Assembly (NCBI GenBank): GCA_041584015.1
Contig: JBFHES010000024.1
Coordinates: 1 to 29,927 of the forward strand
Direction: 5' to 3'
Length of the DNA: 29,927 bases
From: JBFHES01 sp041584015
GTDB lineage: Bacteria > Bacteroidota > Bacteroidia > Bacteroidales > M50B96
This document shows positions 15,731 through 23,988 of the stretch, one piece after another; position 1 is the first letter of the stretch, and every line of letters begins with the position of its first letter. Below the pieces are notes generated by a model. That model was given only the letters and a program-made list of their open reading frames with translations, was not told the origin of the DNA and made no database searches. Both the position numbers and the translations under genes were made by a program.

Positions 15731-16651
15731 ATGGATATTATCAACTTTAAAAATATTACGGAATTTAATCAGGCTCAGAATTTACCCGCACCTGAGAATC
15801 CACTTTTTAGTATTGGATGTAAAACCTTAAATGCTGGTGAAATTGAAAACTGTATCTCTTCAGAAAAAGAAGTTAGCTATACCAATCAATTTTATATCAT
15901 CAGTTTGAAGAACATTATTTCGGGAGAGATTCTTTATGGCCGTACAAAATATGATTCAAATACGGGAACTTTATTGTTTTCTGCGCCCAATCAGACCTAT
16001 ACAGTGAAAGACATCGTCGTTAGCTCAGAATCATGGTTTATTGCTTTTCATGAAGACTTTATTCGTGGACTGGATATTCAGAAGCGGATTAAAAAATACA
16101 ACTTCTTTAATTACAATGTCAACGAAGCCTTACATCTTTCGCCTAAGGAAGAGCTTACCTTAAAATCAGTATTCCGAAATATTGAAACAGAGTACCAAAA
16201 CAATCAGGATGAGTTTAGCAAAGAAATCATCATTTCTCACCTGGAAACACTCTTAAAATATGCCGACCGCTTTTACAAACGACAGTTCCTGAATCGTAAA
16301 GAAATAAATAAGGCTTTGCTTACTCGTTTTAAAGATATTCTTGAGGAGTATTTTGAGTCGAACCAGTTGGAAGAAAAAGGAATCCCAACTGTTGATTGGC
16401 TGGCAAATCAGTTAGAAGTAAGTTACCGGTACATGAACGACACGATAAAGGCCGAAACAGGAAAGACAGCTGTTGACCAGATTAACCTGTACTTGGTTGA
16501 AGAGGCCAAAAACTTATTACTTGCTCCCAATGCATCGATTTCTGAAACGGCCTACAAATTGGGCTTTGAATATCCGCAGTACTTCTCACGATTGTTCAAA
16601 AAGAAAGTGGGAATGAGTCCTAAAGAGTATCAAGAGGCATCGATGAATTAA
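15731..16651 (+). CDS. AraC-family transcriptional regulator
   Basis: A 306-residue regulator. The C-terminal ~100 residues are an AraC/XylS double helix-turn-helix domain: 'TVDWLANQLEVSYRYMNDTIKAETG' is HTH1, and 'SISETAYKLGFEYPQYFSRLFKKKVGMSPKEYQ' holds the well-conserved HTH2 signature. The N-terminal half (about 1-190) is a variable effector domain, cupin-like by position ('YTNQFYIISLKNIISGE.LYG..KYD...LLFSAPNQ'). Such proteins usually activate neighbouring genes on binding a small molecule. The nearby candidates are the SDR and membrane-protein genes immediately upstream and the 21-bp direct repeat before them. A terminator follows 61 bp after the stop. Confidence 0.92.
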   Translation: MDIINFKNITEFNQAQNLPAPENPLFSIGCKTLNAGEIENCISSEKEVSYTNQFYIISLKNIISGEILYGRTKYDSNTGTLLFSAPNQTYTVKDIVVSSESWFIAFHEDFIRGLDIQKRIKKYNFFNYNVNEALHLSPKEELTLKSVFRNIETEYQNNQDEFSKEIIISHLETLLKYADRFYKRQFLNRKEINKALLTRFKDILEEYFESNQLEEKGIPTVDWLANQLEVSYRYMNDTIKAETGKTAVDQINLYLVEEAKNLLLAPNASISETAYKLGFEYPQYFSRLFKKKVGMSPKEYQEASMN

Positions 16652-17097
16652 TAGAAAATATTTTTATTAAGTGTTTGCCGACTAGAGGAGTTCGTTATTT
16701 GTCACAATCACTAAGAAACACTGCTTCATTTATGGAGTGGTGTTTTTTTAGTTTGGAAGAGGCTGCAATAATTCAATTGATAATTATTAATGATCAGGAT
16801 ATTTAAATGATACGAATAGAGTAGTTTACAAGCTGCTTGATTGTTGTGTTTTTCATTTTGTTTGGATAAGCTACTTATTAAATTCAAATATTTTGTTGGT
16901 CTGAACAACCAAATGGAAAAAATCGTAGTCTAACAACAAACTGCCAAAAGAACATAATTTCAACAATCCATAGTTTTAGTGCAGCTAATTAGTTGTGTTG
17001 CAAAATATCTGCGGATATAGGGGCTTTTGTTAAAATTAATGGCATTTTCGCAAACTATTGTTAATTTTGTTGTTAACTAATTTATAGAAGATTAAAG
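16652..17097. other. intergenic region after AraC-type gene
   Basis: No gene seen. It holds the terminator at 16713-16750, then AT-rich sequence with no family resemblance in any frame. A -7-like TAATTTTG lies at 17062-17069, 28 bp before the next start codon, without a -33 TTG at the right distance. Confidence 0.55.
16713..16750 (+). terminator. terminator of SDR/AraC module
   Basis: AACACTGCTTCA pairs with TGGAGTGGTGTT across a TTTA loop, with G-U pairs, followed by a T7 run. It shares AAGAAACACTGCTTCA and GGTGTTTTTTTA exactly with the tRNA-Arg terminator at 13766-13801. Confidence 0.82.
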
Positions 17098-17535
17098 ATG
17101 AAAACATCACAACTTATTGTGTTCTTGTTGCTGTTTACCGGAACAGTGTCAATGGCACAAACTAAAAGTCTGATCACTCCGGATCAGCGACTTTACGACA
17201 TTTATGAGAAGGATCTTGTAGATAACCTGGTAGAGAAGAATCTCAACCTATTGGTATACTACAACTTATTTCTTACTGAATCATTTGATGTGATTGAGTT
17301 ACCGGCCGACAAACAAGAGTCGTTGAAATTGTATACATCGCTTGAAGTTGCGGTTGATGCTAAGCTCACAGATCTTAATGTTTTAAATTATAATCTGGAG
17401 TTGAAGGATGATGAGGAGAGTTTTTATCGTTGGGGAAATTCCAATACGATACTACGCTTTAAATCGGGACGCGATTTTAATGAGCTGTACAATGAGGCCA
17501 GAAGAACTTATGGTTTAATCAGTCAGAATAATTAG
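17098..17535 (+). CDS. small secreted protein, unknown function
   Basis: Not recognised. It is a 145-residue protein with a clear signal peptide (MKTSQLIVFLLLFTGTVSMA, cleavage after SMA or SMAQ). The mature ~124 residues are mixed-charge and probably mostly helical, with no Cys and no sorting tail, so it is likely periplasmic. The stop codon is followed after only 10 bp by the start of the large T9SS protein, with an AGGAGG between them, so the two genes are one operon and probably translationally coupled. A role as a partner or chaperone of the large protein is inference from this spacing. Confidence 0.8.
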   Translation: MKTSQLIVFLLLFTGTVSMAQTKSLITPDQRLYDIYEKDLVDNLVEKNLNLLVYYNLFLTESFDVIELPADKQESLKLYTSLEVAVDAKLTDLNVLNYNLELKDDEESFYRWGNSNTILRFKSGRDFNELYNEARRTYGLISQNN

Positions 17536-17541
17536 GAGGAT
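17534..17541 (+). promoter_or_regulatory. strong Shine-Dalgarno before large T9SS gene
   Basis: TAGGAGGA overlaps the stop codon of the upstream gene and lies about 7 nt before the ATG at 17546. Near-perfect Shine-Dalgarno sequences are rare in this phylum and absent before most other genes in the window. Confidence 0.6.
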
Positions 17542-17545
17542 AAAT

Positions 17546-20500
17546 ATGAAAACAATAAAATACCTATTCTTCGTAGTATTATTTCTTGGCGCAGTTTCAG
17601 CTCAAGCTCAGGATTATGAAATAGACCAATATGATGGTCAAACAGTAAGTACATGTGGTGGTATCTTTTATGATAGTGGTGGTCCGATTGGCAATCATGG
17701 TACTGCCGAAAGCTACAGTGTTACTTTTTGTCCCAGCACACCGGGTACATCTATACAGCTAGATTTTACAACATGGAATTGTGGTGCAGGTTCATCCTTG
17801 CAGGTTTTTGATGGTCCGGACAATACCTATAATAGTTTTGGTACTTATTCCCCTGGTGGATTTAATCCAATGACAACGGGCATTTCTGCATCTCCTGCAA
17901 ATGTTTCCGGATGTTTAACGCTTGAATGGACTTCAGGCGGAACAGGAGCTCAGGGTTGGGCTGCTGTGCTTTCATGTGTTGTTCCTTGTCAAACTGTATT
18001 AGCCAACCTTATCTATTCAAACCCTCCAATTAATGCTGAAGGTTTTATCGATATTTGTTTAGGCGATCCTATCCAGTTATTTGGTAGCGGAGTGTTCCCT
18101 CAGAATAATTTAGTTTATGGACAGAGTAATAGCTCTTCTACATTCATTTGGGACTTTGGTAATTCTACACAAGACTCATCAGGTAACTCCGTTAATGTTG
18201 TTTACACAGAGATATCAGGATATAATATCAATTTAACAGTAATTGATAGCATGGGCTGCGAAAGCACGAATGTACTTGACGCGCGTGTACGAATTTCGAC
18301 ACAACCTGATTTTGCCGGAACCATTCCACAAGACTCAGTAATTTGTGCTGGTGATGAAGTAACTTTATTTGGTGAAGTTGAAATGACGCCTTATGAACTA
18401 AGTGCCGATTTGGCTTTAGCCGGTACTACTTTCTTGCCAGACGGTAGCGGTGCATCTTATAGCACATCGCTTACCTTTAATGCTTTTGCACCGGGTCAGG
18501 TATTAACAGACGTAAATGATATCCTGGGTATTTGTGCCCAAATGGAGCATTCATATTTAGGCGACCTTGATATTTGGATTGAATGTCCTAACGGAAGTAT
18601 CGTGAACTTTCTTGTTTACCCGAATGGTGGTGGGGGAACCTATCTGGGAGAACCAATTGATATCGACTTGAACCTAAACCCAGGAGTTGGATACAATTAT
18701 TGTTGGTCGCCAAACCCTACCTATGGAACCATGTCGGCAGAGAGTGCCAATTATACAACATTGCCAGCAGGTAGTTATGCTGCCGAAGATCCATGGTCAA
18801 ACTTCTTAGGTTGTCCACTTAACGGAACCTGGACCATTGGAATTACAGATAATCTTCTTTCTGATAATGGATTTATCTTTGAGTGGGGGATTAACTTCGA
18901 TCCGGCAATTCTTCCAATAAACTTTAATTACGAGCCTTTTGTTGAAACACAAACATGGACAAATACAACCGGTATCCTAGTTCTAGATCAGGATAGCGAT
19001 GTGGTAATTGCTCCTCCTGCCGGTTCATACAATTATACGTATGGCATTGTTGACGATTTTGGATGTAGCTACGATACTACAATTAGTTTGTTGGTTCATC
19101 CTACATATATTGTTGATTTTCCTGAAGACACAACGCTTTGTAGCAATGCTTCAATATTGCTTGATGCTACCAGAAATGGTTTAAATAATGGTGCTTTATA
19201 TGCATGGCACTGGGACTTTTATGGTACAGACACCATCTCAACTGATGGGCAGTTTTTGGTTACCAAGCCGGGAATGTATTCTGTTTCTATTCCAAATATT
19301 GTTAATGAATGTGGACATACCGACTCTATTTACGTTACTTACAACGACATGGAACTTAACCTCGGACTCGATGTCTCGTCAGTTTGTTCCAACACACCAG
19401 TAACGCTAGATGCTACTACACCTCCGGAAACCTATATCGGTGGTGTAAGCTACAGTTGGTCAACCGGAGGGTTTAGTCCTACACTTACAGCCTACCAATC
19501 GGGTACCTATACTGTTACTGTTTCGCGTGGCGATTGTATTGAGGTGGATGAGGTGCATGTTGATTATGACGAATTTGTTAATGTTGACTTAGGTGATGAA
19601 GCATTCCTTTGTGCGGGATCAACGCTTGTATTAACTACAGGTTATGAAGATGAAACTTATGTATGGTCTACCGGAAGTATCTCTGATACCATTGAGGTAA
19701 ATATGCCCGGAACATATGGTGTTACAGTTTCTAATGCCTGTGGGGTTTCAAGCGATTGGGTTGATGTAATTAGCTTTGATGTGCCATTGTTTAGCCTTGG
19801 GATGGATCAATATATTTGTGATGGAACAGCCACGGTTCTATCATCGGATTATGTTAGTCCCGGGCCAGAACCTACCTATTTATGGTCAACGGGCGAAACT
19901 CAGGGTTTAATTTCTGCAAGTACGCAAGGAATTTATTCGTTAACAATTACCAATGATTGTGGTGCGTATCAAGATCAGCTTTATTTAGAGATTGAGTACC
20001 CGCTAGACATTAATTTGGGAAGTGATACTACAATTTGTTTGGGTGAAACATTAACACTTGATCCGGCTGTTAACGGAACTGGCTATTCATGGTCAACTGG
20101 TGAAAGTACTTCAACCATTGAGGTGAATACAACAGGTTCGTACGAAGTGGAAGTAGAGAACTCATGTGGGGTCTATTCAGATTATTTAGAAATTCTGGTT
20201 CTGGATTATCAGGTGAACTTGGGTGCGGATACATCAATTTGCCCGGGAACAAGCTACACGATTGCACCTCAAAATCTGGAAACATCATATCTATGGAATG
20301 ATGGCACTACAGCCAGCAGTATATTAATTGACCAAGCCGGGGTTTATGCCGTAACGGCAACAAACATTTACCAGTGCAGCGCTATTGATACAGTTGAGGT
20401 TGGTGTATTTAATTTGGATATGAACCTTGGACCGGATACAACAATTTGCGATGGCGATAATTATTTGCTGGAATCAGGTCACCCTGGTTTTACTTACGAA

Positions 20501-21091
20501 TGGTCTACTGGTGCAAATACTGAAGATATAAGCGTTCTTACTTCAGATATTTATTCTGTAACAGTGCATCATATTTGTGGCGACCTTAGCGATGAAATAG
20601 ATATCACTGTATTCGAATCTTTGATTGTTGATCTGGGAGCAGATACAATTATCATCGAACAAGGAGGAACAGTGGATCTTGATGCAGGTAATCCGGGAGA
20701 AGTGTTTTATTGGTCAACCGGAGAAACTACTCAGCTTATCAATGTAAGCGAAGGAACCTATACGGTAACTGTAACCGGAAGTAATGGATGTGAAACTACA
20801 GCTACCGTTGTTGTTGAATTCAGGGTTGGAATTAACTCTGTTCAGGCTTCAACTAATGTTTACAACTTATATCCAAATCCGGCAAACAATCATTTTAGAA
20901 TTGAGTCACAAGAAGAAATAATTGCAAGCGTTCAACTATTTAACTCAATCGGACAGCAGGTTGCATTCTTTAATGTAGATGCACTTTCTGCTCAGTTTGA
21001 TGCTAATGAATTAGCTGAGGGCTATTACTTCGTGAAGGTAATCAATAGTAAAAATGAAGAAAGCACACTGCGATTGGCAGTTATGAAATAG
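17546..21091 (+). CDS. large T9SS adhesin-like repeat protein
   Basis: A 1181-residue secreted surface protein. Signal peptide: MKTIKYLFFVVLFLGAVSAQA. A CUB-like domain (about 25-150) has paired Cys and 'GSSLQVFDGPDN'. A PKD-like domain (about 150-255) has 'FIWDFGNSTQDSS'. A proprotein-convertase P-domain-like segment (about 284-455) has 'SYLGDLDIWIECPNGS' and 'GTWTIGITDN'. About eight Ig-like repeats of ~70 residues (about 518-1093) follow the pattern LG-x-D-x-x-x-C...Y-x-WSTG...G-x-Y-x-V-x-V-x-N-x-CG. A T9SS type A tail starts at about 1106 (YNLYPNPANNHFRI) and ends LRLAVMK. The architecture suggests adhesion or surface-matrix binding; no protease or glycosidase active site is seen. Second gene of an operon with the small secreted protein. 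Confidence 0.93.
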   Translation: MKTIKYLFFVVLFLGAVSAQAQDYEIDQYDGQTVSTCGGIFYDSGGPIGNHGTAESYSVTFCPSTPGTSIQLDFTTWNCGAGSSLQVFDGPDNTYNSFGTYSPGGFNPMTTGISASPANVSGCLTLEWTSGGTGAQGWAAVLSCVVPCQTVLANLIYSNPPINAEGFIDICLGDPIQLFGSGVFPQNNLVYGQSNSSSTFIWDFGNSTQDSSGNSVNVVYTEISGYNINLTVIDSMGCESTNVLDARVRISTQPDFAGTIPQDSVICAGDEVTLFGEVEMTPYELSADLALAGTTFLPDGSGASYSTSLTFNAFAPGQVLTDVNDILGICAQMEHSYLGDLDIWIECPNGSIVNFLVYPNGGGGTYLGEPIDIDLNLNPGVGYNYCWSPNPTYGTMSAESANYTTLPAGSYAAEDPWSNFLGCPLNGTWTIGITDNLLSDNGFIFEWGINFDPAILPINFNYEPFVETQTWTNTTGILVLDQDSDVVIAPPAGSYNYTYGIVDDFGCSYDTTISLLVHPTYIVDFPEDTTLCSNASILLDATRNGLNNGALYAWHWDFYGTDTISTDGQFLVTKPGMYSVSIPNIVNECGHTDSIYVTYNDMELNLGLDVSSVCSNTPVTLDATTPPETYIGGVSYSWSTGGFSPTLTAYQSGTYTVTVSRGDCIEVDEVHVDYDEFVNVDLGDEAFLCAGSTLVLTTGYEDETYVWSTGSISDTIEVNMPGTYGVTVSNACGVSSDWVDVISFDVPLFSLGMDQYICDGTATVLSSDYVSPGPEPTYLWSTGETQGLISASTQGIYSLTITNDCGAYQDQLYLEIEYPLDINLGSDTTICLGETLTLDPAVNGTGYSWSTGESTSTIEVNTTGSYEVEVENSCGVYSDYLEILVLDYQVNLGADTSICPGTSYTIAPQNLETSYLWNDGTTASSILIDQAGVYAVTATNIYQCSAIDTVEVGVFNLDMNLGPDTTICDGDNYLLESGHPGFTYEWSTGANTEDISVLTSDIYSVTVHHICGDLSDEIDITVFESLIVDLGADTIIIEQGGTVDLDAGNPGEVFYWSTGETTQLINVSEGTYTVTVTGSNGCETTATVVVEFRVGINSVQASTNVYNLYPNPANNHFRIESQEEIIASVQLFNSIGQQVAFFNVDALSAQFDANELAEGYYFVKVINSKNEESTLRLAVMK

Positions 21092-21105
21092 CTTTTAGCA
21101 TACCT

Positions 21106-21150
21106 AAAAAGAAAGCTGCTTCGATTGAGTTCGGAGCAGCTTTCTTTTTT
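21106..21150. terminator. bidirectional terminator
   Basis: A 19-bp stem: AAAAAGAAAGCTGCTTCGA (21106-21124) pairs with TCGGAGCAGCTTTCTTTTT (21131-21149) through one T-G pair, with a 6-nt loop. T-runs follow the stem on the plus strand and A-runs precede it, so it can end both convergent genes. Confidence 0.92.
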
Positions 21151-21161
21151 TCTGTGAAAGT

Positions 21162-22121
21162 TTAGCCAACTTTCACATTGAACATAACTCCAACTTTAAG
21201 TAGCATATAGAATCCGGCAATGGATCCATATTTTGGCACTGGTAGGCTGCCAACCTCAAATCCAAGGTAGTGGTTAATTGATGGGATCGGGCTGTTGGTG
21301 GCACGACGCTCGGCACCAAACCTCCACCCAACGCGATTTTTAATCAGGTCAAGGTCTTTATAGTACATATAGGTTCCCGTCTCTTTTATGTATTGTTTGT
21401 AGTTTTCGCTTGAGTTCATATTAAACATCATATCGAAATATACATTGCCATTATGGAAGTAAGTGTTTCGGCCATACCTGGAATAGGCAAAGGAGCTCTT
21501 GCTAATGCCAAAAACAAGATTGTTGGTTGCGTACGACATAATGGTGTAGTCATTTGGTGTTATCATCTCTAAAACAATTTCCTCGTGTACATTTTCCTGG
21601 TCGTGTAAAAAGCCAACACGAACGCCAAGCTTGCTTTCTTTTTTTGTTGATTGTTTTTTGTAATAGATTAATGTTGCCATGGGCGTATAGGCCACCTGAC
21701 CTGTAAATGCTCTGTATTTTTTCTTGCCCTTATAGCTGAATACGTAGAATGTTCCAATGGCCTGACTAATGTTAAAATTGGTGTAGTATTCACTTAACGC
21801 AGGATTCTCAGCGTCATCAAGCGGAAAGATGTGCATGCTGTAGCTTGAATTTAAATTTAGAGAAAAGTAATTGTGGTTGTAGTGAGCTTCTCCTGACCAG
21901 GCAAAGAAACCGTCGCTTCTTCCCATGTAGCTTTGAGCCATTACTCCAATGAATAAATTGGGCATTGGATTTCTCTTTGCCCGAAATGATTTTAATGGAG
22001 TTGTTATTTTATCGTCATCTAAAAAATGTCCTAAGCGATCTGTTGCCTTTGCTTGCTGCCATGCTGAGAGGCTTATTAGCGTAATGATTAAAAGAGTTAG
22101 CAGTAGTTTAGGAGATTTCAT
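21162..22121 (-). CDS. probable outer-membrane beta-barrel protein
   Basis: Family not recognised. It has 319 residues with an N-terminal signal peptide (MKSPKLLLTLLIITLISLSAWQQAKA). The mature part is full of short alternating aromatic/polar stretches typical of beta strands, such as 'NYFSLNLNSSYSMHIF', 'RAFTGQVAYTPMATLIYY', 'LGVRVGFL', 'NRVGWRFGAERR' and 'GFYMLLKVGVMFNVKVG'. Gly- and Asn-rich turns lie between them. This suggests an outer-membrane barrel of 10-14 strands, though the C-terminus ends in Gly rather than the usual aromatic residue. It is transcribed alone and convergent with the large T9SS gene, sharing its terminator. No link to the neighbours is apparent. Confidence 0.75.
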   Translation of the reverse strand: MKSPKLLLTLLIITLISLSAWQQAKATDRLGHFLDDDKITTPLKSFRAKRNPMPNLFIGVMAQSYMGRSDGFFAWSGEAHYNHNYFSLNLNSSYSMHIFPLDDAENPALSEYYTNFNISQAIGTFYVFSYKGKKKYRAFTGQVAYTPMATLIYYKKQSTKKESKLGVRVGFLHDQENVHEEIVLEMITPNDYTIMSYATNNLVFGISKSSFAYSRYGRNTYFHNGNVYFDMMFNMNSSENYKQYIKETGTYMYYKDLDLIKNRVGWRFGAERRATNSPIPSINHYLGFEVGSLPVPKYGSIAGFYMLLKVGVMFNVKVG

Positions 22122-22516
22122 AGCCCAATGTTTAGTTTAGAGTAGATCAATTAAAATGATTTGCACCAATGAAAGACCTAATGCCACAAAATAGTATAAT
22201 GCGCCATTTGAGTAGTTGTGGTTTCATCAGCATACCATTTGTGGGTAAAAATAGTATTTTCTTCAAGACCTCGTTCCCTTTGTTTAAGGAATAGCGATTT
22301 ATCATCATCATATTCATGCTCTTAGAATTGCTTAACGTGCAACCGAATTCTGTTACATTAGCTTTACTCTAAATCTAATATTTGTTTTAAGTGAAAATGC
22401 CCGAGTGTGAGAATCTTTTATTTGATGGGCATCTCAGGCGGTTTTGGGCAATGTTGTTTTAGAATCATTCCAGCCTAGTATTTAATTCATTCTCGGCTGA
22501 ACACTTAAGAGGCTTG
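22122..22516. other. intergenic region upstream of E2 gene
   Basis: No gene found. It separates the divergent barrel and E2 genes. ATGCCC near 22398 and GGGCAT near 22428 form a weak inverted repeat. No minus-strand TAnnTTTG element with a -33 partner was found for the barrel gene. Confidence 0.5.
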
Positions 22517-22548
22517 TTTGTTTTTACCCTAATATATAATTAGATTTG
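22517..22548 (+). promoter_or_regulatory. promoter of E2 gene
   Basis: TTTG at 22517-22520, a 20-nt spacer and TAGATTTG at 22541-22548, a near-ideal Bacteroidota promoter. Transcription should begin at about 22554-22556, after the in-frame ATG at 22546. That rules out the longer start and supports ATG 22582. Confidence 0.75.
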
Positions 22549-22581
22549 TTTAATAAGAATAAGGTAAAAATCAATATACAA

Positions 22582-23928
22582 ATGGCTAAAATCGAATTAT
22601 ATCTTCCTGCTATGGGAGAAGGCGTAACTGAAGCAACTATTACAAAATGGTTAAAAGAGGTAGGCGATACGGTAGAAGAAGATGAAGCAGTAGTAGAAGT
22701 AGCAACCGATAAGGTTGATTCTGAAGTTCCTTCGCAGTTAGATGGTGTAGTTTCTAAAGTGTTTTTTGCAGAAGGAGATACACCAAAGGTTGGAGATGTG
22801 CTCGCAATTATTACTACAGAAGGTGAAGAAAGTACTGAAAGCAAAGTAGAAGAGATTGCTGCTGAGGTTTCAGGGAAAATAGAAACATATGCAGTTACGG
22901 ATGTTTCTGCAACAGATAGCGAGGATTCTCCAAATTCTTTTGGATCTCGCACTCCAAGTGGGAAATTTTTATCTCCACTGGTACGGAATATTGCCAATAC
23001 TGAGCACGTTACTTTACCGGAACTTGATACAATAAACGGTAGCGGTAAAGATGGCCGTATTACTAAGGAAGATATTCTCAACTATGTGAAGAGTCGAAAG
23101 TCAGGTTCAATCGGTGTGGTAGTTGAGAAAACTCCATCGCGTTCGGTTGCTGACGGAGAAAGTTTAGTAAAGGCTAAAGATAATCTTCCGGTTAAATCGG
23201 CTCCGGTTACGGTTAGTGGTGGCGACGAAATTATAGAGATGGATCGCATGCGCAAGCTAATTGCCGATCATATGGTTCATTCGGTAAAGACATCACCTCA
23301 CGTAACATCGTTTGTTGAGATAGATGTAACAGATCTTGTTGAATGGAGAAATGGAGTTAAAGGTGAATTCAAAAAACGTGAAGGGCAAAACATAACCTTT
23401 ACACCAATTTTTGTTGAAGCGGCAGCCCGTGCATTACGCGATTTTCCGATGGTAAATGTTTCTGTTGATGGTGCCAACATTATCAAGAAGAAAAATATTA
23501 ACATTGGTATGGCAACAGCCTTGCCAAGCGGTAACTTAATTGTTCCGGTTATTAAAGGAGCTGATCAGCTTAATATTGTTGGCTTGGCAAAGTCTGTTAA
23601 CGATTTAGCTGCCAGAGCCAGAGGTAACAAACTAAAGCCGGATGAAATTGCTGGTGGTACTTTTACAATTACCAATTTCGGAAGTTTCGATAACATTACC
23701 GGAACACCAATTATCAATCAGCCGGAAGTGGCAATTCTTGGTGTTGGTGCAATTAAAAAGAAACCTGCTGTTGTTGAAACACCACAAGGCGACTTTATTG
23801 CCATCCGTCAGATTATGGTCTTGTCCTTGTCATACGATCACCGTGTAGTTGATGGTGCACTTGGAGGACAGTTCTTACGCCGCATTGGTGAGTATCTTGA
23901 AAAATGGGATACGACCCGTACAGTTTAA
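22582..23928 (+). CDS. 2-oxo-acid dehydrogenase complex E2 subunit
   Basis: Dihydrolipoamide acyltransferase (448 residues), the core of a pyruvate, 2-oxoglutarate or branched-chain 2-oxo-acid dehydrogenase complex in the cytoplasm. The lipoyl domain occupies residues 1-80, with the lipoylated lysine K44 in 'EVATDKVDSEVPS'. An acidic linker follows. The E3-binding domain is about 129-168 ('SPLVRNIA', 'GSGKDGRITKEDIL'). The catalytic domain is about 217-445, with the active-site motif H420-RVVD-G425 (H420 and D424). The lipoyl-domain style 'LPAMGEGVTEATITKWLKEVGD' is most like branched-chain (BkdB-type) E2 proteins, but sequence alone does not settle it. Start chosen at ATG 22582 because the promoter excludes the upstream ATG and because the protein then begins as E2 proteins do. 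E1 and E3 genes are not adjacent. Confidence 0.93.
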   Translation: MAKIELYLPAMGEGVTEATITKWLKEVGDTVEEDEAVVEVATDKVDSEVPSQLDGVVSKVFFAEGDTPKVGDVLAIITTEGEESTESKVEEIAAEVSGKIETYAVTDVSATDSEDSPNSFGSRTPSGKFLSPLVRNIANTEHVTLPELDTINGSGKDGRITKEDILNYVKSRKSGSIGVVVEKTPSRSVADGESLVKAKDNLPVKSAPVTVSGGDEIIEMDRMRKLIADHMVHSVKTSPHVTSFVEIDVTDLVEWRNGVKGEFKKREGQNITFTPIFVEAAARALRDFPMVNVSVDGANIIKKKNINIGMATALPSGNLIVPVIKGADQLNIVGLAKSVNDLAARARGNKLKPDEIAGGTFTITNFGSFDNITGTPIINQPEVAILGVGAIKKKPAVVETPQGDFIAIRQIMVLSLSYDHRVVDGALGGQFLRRIGEYLEKWDTTRTV

Positions 23929-23954
23929 ACACTAATATTTAATAGATATTTCTT

Positions 23955-23988
23955 AAATTCCCGCTTCAATTGAAGTGGGAATTTTTTT
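23955..23988 (+). terminator. terminator of E2 gene
   Basis: AAATTCCCGCTTCA and TGAAGTGGGAATTT form a stem centred on the palindrome CTTCAATTGAAG (23964-23975), with one G-U pair, followed by a T7 run ending at 23988. The T-run directly abuts the start codon of the next gene at 23989. Confidence 0.88.

Noticed and set aside
16726..16908. Minus-strand open frame of 60 codons after the AraC-type gene
   Set aside because: It overlaps the terminator, is AT-rich and low-complexity, and resembles no family.
22546..22581. N-terminal extension of the E2 protein by 12 residues
   Set aside because: ATG 22546 lies between the -7 element and the predicted transcript start, and E2 proteins begin at the lipoyl domain as with ATG 22582.
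22524..23081. Open frame of 185 codons antisense to the E2 gene
   Set aside because: Ser/Thr/Val-rich shadow of the lipoyl domain and linker; the sense frame has clear catalytic motifs and a strong promoter.
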